Below, one piece after another: positions 32,399-39,987 of a DNA stretch of 64,000 bases (position 1 is the first letter of the stretch; the number at the start of each line of letters is the position of its first letter). The notes beneath the pieces are model-generated. The model saw nothing but the letters and a program-made list of their open reading frames with translations, was not told the DNA's origin and made no database searches. The DNA is taken from positions 372,001 to 436,000 of the forward strand of contig NZ_JAPVBH010000001.1 in assembly GCF_026967795.1 (NCBI RefSeq), written 5' to 3'. Both the position numbers and the translations under genes were made by a program. This DNA comes from Modestobacter sp. VKM Ac-2986. Lineage in GTDB: Bacteria; Actinomycetota; Actinomycetes; Mycobacteriales; Geodermatophilaceae.

Positions 32399-32460
32399 CG
32401 GGAACGTCATCACCGGATGAGGAGGACGTCGTCCCCTGACGACGGGAATGTCGTCGCCGG
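32399..32460. promoter_or_regulatory. Two direct repeats of CGGGAAYGTCRTCRCCGG
   Basis: CGGGAACGTCATCACCGG (32399-32416) and CGGGAATGTCGTCGCCGG (32443-32460), 44 bases apart and on the same strand. They lie in the divergent promoter region of the secreted-protein gene and the MFS exporter; the second copy covers the exporter ATG. They look like binding sites of one regulator, which also has a site at 30136. Confidence 0.5.
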
Positions 32461-33698
32461 GCCGCGTCTTGGCCCCTGCTGTGAGTGCAGCCCCTCCCGT
32501 CGCGACGACGCAGGCCCCGCCCCTCCCCGCGACCCGGACGGCGGTGCTGGCGATCGTCGCGCTGGCCCTCGGCGGGTTCGCGATCGGCACGACCGAGTTC
32601 GTGACGATGGGCCTGCTGCCCGACATCGCCGACGGCGTGCAGGCGAGCATCCCCTCGGCCGGGCACTTCATCTCCGCCTACGCCCTCGGCGTGGTCGTCG
32701 GCGCACCGACGATCGCCGCGCTCGGCGCCCGGCTGCCGCGCCGGTCGCTGGCCATCGGCCTCATGGCCGCCTTCGTCGCCGGCAACACCCTCAGCGCCGT
32801 GGCCCCCGGCTACACCAGCCTGGTGCTGGCCCGGTTCGTGGCCGGCCTGCCGCACGGCGCCTACTTCGGCGTGGCCTCACTGATCGCCGCCTCGCTCGTG
32901 CCGGCGCACCAGCGCGGCCGCGCGGTCAGCTCGGTGATGCTCGGCTTGGCGTCGGCGAACGTGGCCGGCGTGCCCGCGGCGACCTGGCTGGGGCAGCACC
33001 TGGGCTGGCGGTCGGCCTACTGGGCCGTGGTCGTGGTGGGCGCGCTGTCGGTGGTCGCGGTGCTCGCGGTCGTCCCGTCGATCCCGGGGCGGTCGGAGGC
33101 GACGATCCGCTCCGAGCTGGGCGCACTGCGCCGTCCGCAGGTGGTCCTGACGCTGCTGGTGGCCACGGTCGGCTTCGGTGGCATGTTCGCCATGTACAGC
33201 TACATCGCCCCCACCGTCACCGACGAGGCCGGCACGTCGGCGGGCTTCGTCCCGGTGGTGCTGCTGGCCTTCGGTCTCGGTGGCGTCCTGGGGACGGCGC
33301 TGGGCGGCCGGCTCGCCGACCGGGCGCTGTTCCGCTCGCTGGTCGGGGCCACCGTCGCCGTCGGGCTGCTGCTCGGGGTGATGGTGCTGGCCGCGGGTGA
33401 CATCGTCGCGCTGACCGTCACCGTGTTCGCCGTCGCGGCCGCGGCCTCCACGATGGTCGTGCTGCTCCAGCTGCGGCTGATGGAGGTCGCCGGCGACGCG
33501 CAGATGCTGGGCGCCGCGCTGAACCACTCCGCGCTCAACGCCGCCAACGCCCTGGGCGCCTGGCTGGGCGGACTGGTCATCGCCGCCGGCCTGGGCTACC
33601 GGGCGCCCAGCGCCGTCGGGGTCGGGCTCGCCGCGCTGGGTCTGGTGTTCCTGGCCGCCTCGGCGCGGCTGCGGCACCGGACCCCCGCCGCCGGCTGA
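32448..33698 (+). CDS. MFS exporter, DHA1/arabinose-efflux-like family
   Basis: A 416-residue, 12-helix transporter of the DHA1 group. ALALGGFAIGTTEFVTMGLLPDIA in helix 1 is the signature of AraJ/SotB/PbuE-like exporters. LARFVAGLPHGAYFGVASLIAASL (helix 4) and LNHSALNAANALGAWLGG are also typical. Such proteins export sugars, nucleosides or drugs. ATG 32448 is used, but it overlaps the second direct repeat and has no ribosome site within 12 bases; GTG 32481 is a reasonable alternative. A leaderless mRNA is possible. Confidence 0.85.
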   Translation: MSSPGRVLAPAVSAAPPVATTQAPPLPATRTAVLAIVALALGGFAIGTTEFVTMGLLPDIADGVQASIPSAGHFISAYALGVVVGAPTIAALGARLPRRSLAIGLMAAFVAGNTLSAVAPGYTSLVLARFVAGLPHGAYFGVASLIAASLVPAHQRGRAVSSVMLGLASANVAGVPAATWLGQHLGWRSAYWAVVVVGALSVVAVLAVVPSIPGRSEATIRSELGALRRPQVVLTLLVATVGFGGMFAMYSYIAPTVTDEAGTSAGFVPVVLLAFGLGGVLGTALGGRLADRALFRSLVGATVAVGLLLGVMVLAAGDIVALTVTVFAVAAAASTMVVLLQLRLMEVAGDAQMLGAALNHSALNAANALGAWLGGLVIAAGLGYRAPSAVGVGLAALGLVFLAASARLRHRTPAAG

Positions 33699-33712
33699 CC
33701 CCTCCCAGGGTG

Positions 33713-33727
33713 GGACCGGACCGGTCC
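33713..33727. terminator. Short hairpin after MFS exporter
   Basis: GGACCGG and CCGGTCC pair around one base, 15 bases after the exporter stop. A weak terminator candidate. Confidence 0.35.
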
Positions 33728-33865
33728 GTCACACCACCGGGGCAGCTGCTGCGGCGCGCCGTCGGGCCCGCGACTGCGCCGCGGTCCCGGGCATGGTCGG
33801 ATGTAGGGGCGCCGGTCGACATCGCCGTCCCGCCCCCGTCGCCGCCCGTCCACGGAGGTCCCGCA

Positions 33866-35335
33866 GTGCAGCTCGAGAACACCTTCACCCTGCCCGTGCC
33901 GATCGACGAGGCGTGGCGGGCGCTGAGGGTCCCCGAGCGCAGCCTGCCGTGCCTGCCCGGCGCCGACCTCGACTCGGTCGAGGGCCCGGAGTCCAGCGGC
34001 CGGATCAAGGTCAAGCTCGGCCCGATCAACCTCACCTACCAGGGCAAGCTCACGGTCGTGGAGGCCGACGAGTCGGCGCACCGCGTCGTCCTCGGCGCCC
34101 GCGGCAAGGACCAGCGGGGCAACGGCACCGCCTCGGCGACGGTGACGGTCACCCTGACCGCCGAGGGCGGCAGCACCCGCGCCGACGTCTCCAGCGACCT
34201 GACCATCACCGGCCGCCCGGCCCAGTTCGGCCGCGGCGTGATGACCGACGTCGCGGGCAAGATGCTCAACCAGTTCGCCGACAGGCTCGCGACCCAGATC
34301 GCCGCCGGTGACGCGGGCACGACGGAGCCGGCAGCCGCGAGCTCGGCGGAGCCGACGATCGCGGAGAAGGCCACCGCCGCGGTGGCCAAGGTGGCGGCGA
34401 CGACCGCAGGAGTGGTGGAGGAGGCAGCGATGTCGATCGAGGGATCTGCAGGCGACACCCCGGCCGGCGGGCCGGCCAAGAAGGCCGGCGCCGCGGCGAA
34501 GAAGGTCGCCGGCGCGGCGGCCGACAAGGCCGCCGCCGCCGAGCAGGACGCGACCGCCCCGGCGAAGAAGGCCACCCCGGCCAAGCCGGCCAAGGCCGCG
34601 CCCGCCAAGGCGGCACCCGCGAAGAAGGCAGCACCGGCCAAGGCCGCCGGCACGCTGCCCGACCCGCTCACCCCACCGCGCAAGAACGCCCCCGCCGGTG
34701 GCCCGACCAGCACGGGCACCCAGCCGGTCGTCCCGGCGGTGGCCGGCCCGGCCACCACGCCGATCGCGGCCAGCGTCCCGCCGGCCGACTCCCCGGCGAC
34801 CGACGACCCGGCGACGCAGGCCATCACGCTGCCGGCCGAGAGCCCCACCCCGGCAGGCAGCGGCGCGCCCGCGGCCGGCGACACGGCTCCGGCGGTCAGC
34901 GCTTCCCCGGCGGCGAGCACTGCCCCGGCGGCGAGCAGCACCGCTCCGGCGGCCGGCGACACCGCTCCGGCGGCCAACGCCGCCCCTGCGGCCAGCAGCA
35001 CCGCTCCGGCGGCGAGCAGCACCGCTCCGGCGGCGAGCAGCACCGCTCCGGCGGCGAGCGGCACTGCTCCGGTCAACGCCCCGGTCACCCCGCGCAAGGC
35101 GCCGAGCAAGCCGCCGACCGGCACCACCGCCCCGCCGAACCGGCCCGCCGGCGGTGGCCCGGCCAAGGGTGCGCCGGACTCCCCGCGCCGTCCGCTGTCC
35201 GAGGTGGACCCCAAGCCGATCGACCGGCTGCAGGCCAGCGACGTCTCGGCGCTCTCCCGGTACGCCGCCCCGGCGGCCGGCGCGGGCCTGCTGGCCCTGC
35301 TCCTCGCCCTGGTGCTGCGCCGCCGCAAGCGCTGA
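33866..35335 (+). CDS. CoxG-like SRPBCC protein with low-complexity linker and C-terminal membrane anchor
   Basis: A 489-residue protein. Residues 1 to about 150 are a CoxG/SRPBCC domain (QLENTFTLPVPIDEAW, PCLPGADLDS, GRIKVKLGPINLTYQGKLTV, NQFADRLATQI). About residues 155-260 are Ala/Lys-rich and histone-H1-like (AKKA, PAKPAKAAPAKAA). A Pro/Ala/Thr/Ser tract with 7-residue repeats follows, then one helix AGAGLLALLLALVL and RRRKR. CoxG proteins escort or anchor CO-dehydrogenase-type molybdenum hydroxylases at the membrane. No hydroxylase genes lie nearby. GTG 33866 follows ACGGAGG. Confidence 0.82.
   Translation: MQLENTFTLPVPIDEAWRALRVPERSLPCLPGADLDSVEGPESSGRIKVKLGPINLTYQGKLTVVEADESAHRVVLGARGKDQRGNGTASATVTVTLTAEGGSTRADVSSDLTITGRPAQFGRGVMTDVAGKMLNQFADRLATQIAAGDAGTTEPAAASSAEPTIAEKATAAVAKVAATTAGVVEEAAMSIEGSAGDTPAGGPAKKAGAAAKKVAGAAADKAAAAEQDATAPAKKATPAKPAKAAPAKAAPAKKAAPAKAAGTLPDPLTPPRKNAPAGGPTSTGTQPVVPAVAGPATTPIAASVPPADSPATDDPATQAITLPAESPTPAGSGAPAAGDTAPAVSASPAASTAPAASSTAPAAGDTAPAANAAPAASSTAPAASSTAPAASSTAPAASGTAPVNAPVTPRKAPSKPPTGTTAPPNRPAGGGPAKGAPDSPRRPLSEVDPKPIDRLQASDVSALSRYAAPAAGAGLLALLLALVLRRRKR
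34912..35074 (+). repeat. In-frame 21-nt tandem repeats in the coxG-like gene
   Basis: The unit GCGAGCAGCACCGCTCCGGCG (here split as GCGAGCAGCACC + GCTCCGGCG) encodes ASSTAPA. Consecutive copies begin at 34991, 35012, 35033 and 35054, with degenerate copies from 34912. The high DNA identity suggests recent slippage, so length may vary between strains. Confidence 0.75.
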
Positions 35336-35344
35336 GGTGCTGAG

Positions 35345-35382
35345 GGAGTCCCAGCGCTCGGAAGACGATGCGCTGGGACTCC
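35345..35382. repeat. GGAGTCCC hairpin, copy 1 (bidirectional terminator-like repeat)
   Basis: Arms GGAGTCCCAGCG and CGCTGGGACTCC, 12 bp perfect stem, 14-base loop. It lies between the convergent coxG-like gene and the hydrolase gene (stop codon at 35384-35386). Related copies are at 38716 and 49203. Confidence 0.8.
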
Positions 35383-35383
35383 A

Positions 35384-35992
35384 CTAGAGCGTGCTGAGCC
35401 AGTCGGCGGCGGCGGTCGCCACGGCGGCGACGTCCTTCTTCAGCGAGTGGTCCCCCGCGACGGCGTGCACCCGGCCGCCCGCGGGCAGCACGGCGGTGAC
35501 CTCGTCCGGGCCGCCGAACGCGTCGGTCGCGCCTTGCACCACCAGCAGCGGGACGCCGGCCAGCGCGAGCTCGGCGGCGCGGCTCTTGTCCGGCCGGCCC
35601 GGTGGGTGCAGCGGGAACGCCAGTGCCAGCACGCCGGACGCCCCCTCCGCCGACGCCGTCCGGCAGGCCACCCGGGCGCCGGCGCTGCGGCCACCGAGCA
35701 CCAGCGGCCCGGTCAGCGCGGCGTCGTCCCGGAGGGTGGCGAGCACCGCCGTCCAGCCCTCGTCGAGCCGGGCCGGGGCCGGGGCGATCCGCTTCCCGGC
35801 GACCCGCCAGGGCTGCTCGACCCGCAGCACCCGCCAGCCCACCGCGCAGCCGGCCCCGGCCACCGCGACCAGGTCGGCGGCGTCCACGCCCCCACCCGCG
35901 CCGCCGCCGAGCACGAGCGTGCCGCGCACCCCGTCGTCCGGCTCGTGCCGGTGCACGTGCGCGGGGCCCAGCGGGGTGTCGACCACCCTCAC
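35384..35992 (-). CDS. Alpha/beta-hydrolase family protein (KANL3/Tex30-like)
   Basis: A 202-residue protein: TLVLGGGAGGGVDAADLVAVA (oxyanion region), GPLVLGGRSAGARVACRTA with the nucleophile Ser in GRSAGA, LLVVQGATDAFGGPDEV (acid) and AVAGDHSLKK (His). This small form matches the KANL3/Tex30 or dienelactone-hydrolase-like group. Its GTG overlaps the HAD stop (GTGA), so it is the last gene of a three-gene operon. Substrate unknown. Confidence 0.82.
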   Translation of the reverse strand: MRVVDTPLGPAHVHRHEPDDGVRGTLVLGGGAGGGVDAADLVAVAGAGCAVGWRVLRVEQPWRVAGKRIAPAPARLDEGWTAVLATLRDDAALTGPLVLGGRSAGARVACRTASAEGASGVLALAFPLHPPGRPDKSRAAELALAGVPLLVVQGATDAFGGPDEVTAVLPAGGRVHAVAGDHSLKKDVAAVATAAADWLSTL

Positions 35993-36669
35993 CGGGGCGG
36001 GAGGGCCAGCAGCGCGTCGACGACCTCGACCAGGGTGGCGCCCTGCACGTCCGGGGCGCCGAGGACGTCGGCGAACACCCGCTCCGACCGCCCCGAGGTG
36101 AAGCCGGTGGTGAGCCCGGCACGCCGGGCGCCCGCCACGTCCCACGAGTGCGCGGCCACCAGGGCCATCTGCTCGGCTGCGACACCGCAGACCCCGGCCG
36201 CCCACAGGTAGGCCTCGCGGGCGGGCTTCCACGCCCGGATCGACTCCGAGGTCAGCATCTGCTCGACCAGCACGGCCACGCCGCCGCGGGTCAGCCCGGC
36301 CTCGGCGACGCCGGGCGCCCCGTGGCTCAGGGTCACGACCCGTACGCCCGCACCCACGAGCCGACGCAGCGCGGGCTCGACGTCCGGGTGCGGCGAGAGC
36401 TCCATGAACGAGTCGGCCACGGCCGCGCAGGCCGCGCCCGGCAGACCGGTGACCTGGGCGACGGAGGACTCGAAGGCGGCGCGGAACGGGAACCAGGTGT
36501 CCGTCGCCGCGCCGGCGAACCCGGTCGCCAGCGTGCGGGCGAAGACCACGGGCAGGACGTCGGACGGCGCGCCCTGCTCGACCAGCGCCGCGCCGACGGG
36601 GGCCAGGTCGAGCAGGGTCTCGTTGACGTCGAAGGCGACGACCGCGGGACGGGTGCGGCCGCCGGTCAC
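35989..36669 (-). CDS. HAD superfamily haloacid dehalogenase type II-like
   Basis: A 226-residue hydrolase: nucleophile Asp in AFDVNETLLDL, motif II VTLSHGAP, the Lys in IRAWKPAREAYLWAA, and the acidic motif in VAAHSWDVAGARRAGL. These match L-2-haloacid dehalogenases, which replace a 2-halogen by OH; the family also contains phosphatases. The GTG start lies inside the DedA stop (GTGA at 36669-36666). Confidence 0.82.
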   Translation of the reverse strand: MTGGRTRPAVVAFDVNETLLDLAPVGAALVEQGAPSDVLPVVFARTLATGFAGAATDTWFPFRAAFESSVAQVTGLPGAACAAVADSFMELSPHPDVEPALRRLVGAGVRVVTLSHGAPGVAEAGLTRGGVAVLVEQMLTSESIRAWKPAREAYLWAAGVCGVAAEQMALVAAHSWDVAGARRAGLTTGFTSGRSERVFADVLGAPDVQGATLVEVVDALLALPPR

Positions 36670-37349
36670 CGGGTCTCGTCGTCCCGCGGGTCGGCGGGCA
36701 GGTGGGCACCGGCCTTGGCCGGCCGGTCCATCCGGCCGCTGAACTTGCGGTAGAAGAACCAGCCCACGAAGGCCACGACCGCGGCCACGACGGCGTAGTC
36801 GAGGTAGTGCAGGTTCGCCTGGACGAAGTCGCCGGCCGCCACGCCCAGCCCGATCAGCACGCTGTTCCAGATCAGCGACCCGGCGGTGGTGAACAGCAGG
36901 AACTGCGGCAGCGGCATCTTCACCACCCCGGCGGGCACCGACACGAAGCTGCGCACGATGGGCACCATCCGGCCGAAGAACACCGCCGACCGGCCGTGCT
37001 TCTCGAACCAGGCGAAGGTCTTGTCGACGTCGGCGGTCTCGACCAGCGGCAGCCGGTCGAGGAAGGCGTGCGAGCGGCGCGGGCCGAGGGCGCGGCCGAT
37101 CCAGTAGAGGACCAGGGCCCCGACCACCGAGCCGAGCGTGGCGAACAGGACCACCGGCACCACGTTCAGCCGGCCGTCGTTGATCAGCACCCCGGCCGCG
37201 CCGAGCACCGCCTCGCTGGGGATCGGCGGGATGACCGTCTCGATCAGGATGGTGAGGCCGACGCCGGGCGCACCCAGCTTCTCGACGAGGTCGAGCAGGA
37301 AGCCGGTGATCCCGCCTTCGTCGGATGCGGCAGCGGCGAGGACGGACAT
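36666..37349 (-). CDS. DedA family membrane protein
   Basis: A 227-residue polytopic protein: LTILIETVIPPIPSEAVLGAAG (the conserved re-entrant E-x-x-x-P-x-P-x-E motif), IGRALGPRRSHAFLDRLP, FFGRMVPIVRSFVSVPAGVVKMPLPQFL. DedA/VTT proteins are lipid scramblases; bacterial members flip undecaprenyl phosphate or phosphatidylethanolamine. It is first in the DedA-HAD-hydrolase operon. Why these three are together is not obvious. Confidence 0.9.
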   Translation of the reverse strand: MSVLAAAASDEGGITGFLLDLVEKLGAPGVGLTILIETVIPPIPSEAVLGAAGVLINDGRLNVVPVVLFATLGSVVGALVLYWIGRALGPRRSHAFLDRLPLVETADVDKTFAWFEKHGRSAVFFGRMVPIVRSFVSVPAGVVKMPLPQFLLFTTAGSLIWNSVLIGLGVAAGDFVQANLHYLDYAVVAAVVAFVGWFFYRKFSGRMDRPAKAGAHLPADPRDDETR

Positions 37350-37421
37350 GGGCCACACGGTATCGGCGACTCCTGTGCGCCGTCCGGCCCCGCGCCGGGG
37401 GGCGACCGTAGGGTGCGCGCC

Positions 37422-38714
37422 ATGGTGCAGCGATTCACCGCCCGCGCCGTCGTGGTCGGGGACCGCGCCGGCACCGTCGTGCCCGACGCCGTGCTCGACG
37501 TGGACGACGGCGTCATCCGCTGGGTCGGCCCCGCCGCGGAGGCCCCGGAGGCCGCAGACGCCGAGGTCACCGCGCTGTCCGGCGTCCTGGTGCCGGGCAT
37601 GGTGAACACCCACGCGCACTCCCCGATGGTGCTGTTCCGCGGCCAGGGCGAGGGCCTGCCGCTGGACCGCTGGCTGCGCGAGGTGATGTGGCCGCGTGAG
37701 GCGAGGCTCACCCCCGACGACGTCGAGGTCGCGATGACCGCGGCGTCGGCGGAGATGCTCCGGCACGGCGTCACCACCAGCGTGGAGATGTACTTCCACC
37801 CCGAGCAGATCGCCGCGGCGCTGCGGGCCACCGGCGCCCGGGCGGTGGTCGCCAACCCACTGATCGGGCTGCCCGGCTTCGGCACCTTCGACGAGCAGCT
37901 GGACACCGCCGTCCGGCTGGCCGCCGCCTCGGACGCGCAGGTCGAGTTCGGCATCGGCCCGCACTCGGCGTACACGGTGCCGCTGCCGGTGCTGACCCAG
38001 GCCGCCGAGGCCGCCCGTGCGCACGACCTGCTGCTGACCGTCCACGTCGCCGAGACCACCGGCGAGGGCGCCGACCTGCTGGCCACCCACGGCCTGAGCG
38101 TGCCGCAGCTGCTGGCCAGCCACGACGTCCTGGGCGGGCGGGTGCTCGGCGCGCACTGCGTGCACATGGACGACGGCGACCTGGAGCTGTGGCGGGAGTA
38201 CGACGTCGCGGTGGCGCACTGCCCGGGCAGCAACACCAAGCTGGCCAGCGGCACCGCCCGGCTGCGGGACATGCTGGACCTGGGCATCCGGGTCGGGATC
38301 GGCACCGACGGCCCGGCGTCCAACGACAACCTGGACCTGTTCGAGGACCTGCGGCTGGCCGCCCAGCTGGCCCGGCTGCGTGAGCGGGACGCCATGGCGC
38401 TCACCGCCCCAGAGGCGTTCTGGCTGGCCACCGGCGCCGCGGCCGACGCGATCGGCCGGCCGGACCTCGGTCAGCTGACCGCCGGGCGGCGCGCGGACCT
38501 GGTGCACGTCGACACCGATGACATCGCGTTCGTCCCCGTCGGGGAGGTCACCGACCTGCTCACCCACCTGGTGTGGTCGGTGGGCAGCCGGCACGTGCGC
38601 GACACCTGGGTGGCCGGCCGGCAGGTCGTGGCCGACGGCGTGAGCACCACGGTCGACGAGGCCGCGCTGCGCGCCGACGTCCAGACCCGCGCGATGCGCC
38701 TCGCCGGCCGCTAG
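37422..38714 (+). CDS. TRZ/ATZ-type amidohydrolase (SAH/MTA deaminase-like)
   Basis: A 430-residue metal-dependent deaminase. Metal ligands: HAH in GMVNTHAHSPMVLFRGQGEGLPLDRWL, HVAETTGEG, GAHCVHMDDGDL, and Asp in GIGTDGPASNDNLDLFEDLR. The pattern is that of S-adenosylhomocysteine/5'-methylthioadenosine or 8-oxoguanine deaminases (TRZ/ATZ family). It hydrolytically deaminates a purine or triazine derivative in the cytosol. ATG 37422; divergent from dedA. The stop TAG lies at the edge of hairpin copy 2. Confidence 0.87.
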   Translation: MVQRFTARAVVVGDRAGTVVPDAVLDVDDGVIRWVGPAAEAPEAADAEVTALSGVLVPGMVNTHAHSPMVLFRGQGEGLPLDRWLREVMWPREARLTPDDVEVAMTAASAEMLRHGVTTSVEMYFHPEQIAAALRATGARAVVANPLIGLPGFGTFDEQLDTAVRLAAASDAQVEFGIGPHSAYTVPLPVLTQAAEAARAHDLLLTVHVAETTGEGADLLATHGLSVPQLLASHDVLGGRVLGAHCVHMDDGDLELWREYDVAVAHCPGSNTKLASGTARLRDMLDLGIRVGIGTDGPASNDNLDLFEDLRLAAQLARLRERDAMALTAPEAFWLATGAAADAIGRPDLGQLTAGRRADLVHVDTDDIAFVPVGEVTDLLTHLVWSVGSRHVRDTWVAGRQVVADGVSTTVDEAALRADVQTRAMRLAGR

Positions 38715-39160
38715 TGGAGTCCCAGCGGCTCACTTCTGGCGCGCTGGGACTCCGTCAGCCGGCGGTGGGGACGTCCCCGGTCGCCCAGGCGTGGAGGTGG
38801 TCGCCGAGGACGACGGTGACCCAGCCGTCGCAGAGCTGGGACGTCGTCCCGAGGTCCGGCCAGGAGCCGCCGCCGTCGAAGGGCCCGTTCCACGCGGAGC
38901 ATGACCCGGGCGAAGTCGACCTCCACGCCGCTGACGTCGACCCCGAGCCGGGCGGCGCCGCGGGCGTCGGCCGCTGCGGTCGCCGAGGCGAGCAGCGCCT
39001 TCGACGGCACGCAGCCGGTGTGCAGGCAGTCGCCGCCGGTGCGCTCCCGTTCGACCAGCAGGACGCGGGCACCGAGCGAGGCCGCGGTGGTGGACGCGAC
39101 GATGCCGGCGGTGCCCCCGCCGACGACGAGCAGGTCCCAGACGCCCGTCTCGCGGCTCAC
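38711..39160 (-). pseudogene. Composite remnant: N-terminus of a disulfide oxidoreductase joined to an unrelated gene tail
   Basis: From GTG 39160 the first ~90 residues are the start of a class I pyridine nucleotide-disulfide oxidoreductase, mercuric-reductase-like: LLVVGGGTAGIVASTTAASLG and the redox motif GGDCLHTGCVPSKALL. After about 38900 this frame turns Arg/Pro-rich. The other frame then becomes perfectly GC3-biased and reads SWPDLGTTSQLCDGWVTVVL...TGDVPTAG to TGA 38755. A deletion therefore appears to have fused two genes out of frame. At least 350 residues of the enzyme are missing. The open frame runs into hairpin copy 2 and stops at 38711. Confidence 0.75.
38716..38753. repeat. GGAGTCCC hairpin, copy 2
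   Basis: Same arms as copy 1 (GGAGTCCCAGCG / CGCTGGGACTCC) with loop GCTCACTTCTGGCG. It follows the amidohydrolase stop by one base and converges with the gene remnant on the minus strand. Copy 3 at 49203 contains the reverse complement of this loop. Confidence 0.8.
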
Positions 39161-39259
39161 CGGGCGCTCGGGACGGACGAGGAGTCTGCGGGTGCGCTCA
39201 CCCCGCCGACGCCAGGCGCTCCGGAGGTCGGACGTCACCGTCGGCGGGCAGGTCCCCCG

Positions 39260-39937
39260 TCACCACCGAGGAGGTCGGCCACCGGCCGTGGGTGCGCCCC
39301 GGTGGTCCTCGACCCGCCCGTCCCGCAGCGCCAGCCGGTGGTCGGCCCGGGCCACGGCGGGCTCGTCGTGGGTGGCGTGCACGACCACCGCGCCGCGTGC
39401 GGCCTCGGCGTCCAGCGCGTCCAGGAGGGCGCGCCGGGTGGCCTCGTCGACGCCGGCGGTGGGCTCGTCCACGAGCAGGACGTCGGCACGGGCGGCGAGG
39501 CCCTGGGCGACCAGGGCCCGCTGGCGCTGCCCGCCGGACAGCCGGGTCAGCGGCGCCGTGCGCAGGTCCTGCAGGCCCATCACCTCGACGCACCGGTCGA
39601 CGACGGCCCGGTCGCCGGCCCGCAGCCGCCCCAGCAGCCCGCGCTCGCGCCACCGGCCCATGGCGACGGTCTCGGCGACGGTGATCGGCAGGTCCGGGGT
39701 GACGGCGCTGTGCTGCGGCACGTAGGCGACGGTCAGCTGCCGCAGCCCGAGGACCTGCCCCGACGTCGCGGGGAGGGCGCCGGCGAGGACGTCGAGCAGC
39801 GTCGACTTCCCCGACCCGTTGGGGCCCACGAGCACCGTCACCGCGGCGGCCGGGAACACCGCGTCCACCCCGTCCAGGGCCAGGACCGCGCCGCGTCGGA
39901 CGGTCAGCTGCTCGAGCCGCACGGTCGGGAAGTCCAC
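39260..39937 (-). CDS. aztA: Zinc ABC transporter ATP-binding protein AztA
   Basis: A 225-residue ATPase. Walker A GPNGSGKST, Q-loop VAYVPQHSAVTPDLPITV, signature LSGGQRQRALVAQGLAA, Walker B VLLVDEPTAGVDE, H-loop VVHATHDEPAVARAD. The size and VPQHSAVTPDLPITVAETVAMGR segment fit AztA/ZnuC-type metal importers. GTG start at 39937, divergent from the permease over a palindromic metal-box region. Together with AztB, AztC and AztD it forms a complete zinc uptake system. Confidence 0.88.
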   Translation of the reverse strand: MDFPTVRLEQLTVRRGAVLALDGVDAVFPAAAVTVLVGPNGSGKSTLLDVLAGALPATSGQVLGLRQLTVAYVPQHSAVTPDLPITVAETVAMGRWRERGLLGRLRAGDRAVVDRCVEVMGLQDLRTAPLTRLSGGQRQRALVAQGLAARADVLLVDEPTAGVDEATRRALLDALDAEAARGAVVVHATHDEPAVARADHRLALRDGRVEDHRGAPTAGGRPPRW

Positions 39938-39944
39938 CCACCCA

Positions 39945-39968
39945 CACTATCGATAGTGAGAATCACTA
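39945..39968. promoter_or_regulatory. Candidate Zur box in the aztA-aztB divergent promoter
   Basis: Two overlapping palindromes in locally AT-rich DNA: ACTATCGATAGT (39945-39956) and TAGTGAGAATCACTA (39954-39968). The second resembles actinobacterial Zur sites (TGAnAATCATTnTCA). It lies between the starts of the divergent ATPase and permease genes, as expected for zinc repression. Confidence 0.55.
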
Positions 39969-39987
39969 GCAGGTAGGGTCCCTGGAC

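Noticed and set aside
32399-32460. The direct repeats as ECF sigma-factor promoters (GGAAC ... CGTC)
   Set aside because: The spacing between GGAAC and the nearest CGTC is about 21 bases, longer than the 16-17 expected, and the repeat extends beyond those elements.
34991-35074. Regular 21-bp repeats as a possible CRISPR array
   Set aside because: The repeats are contiguous with no spacers and encode an in-frame 7-residue protein repeat.
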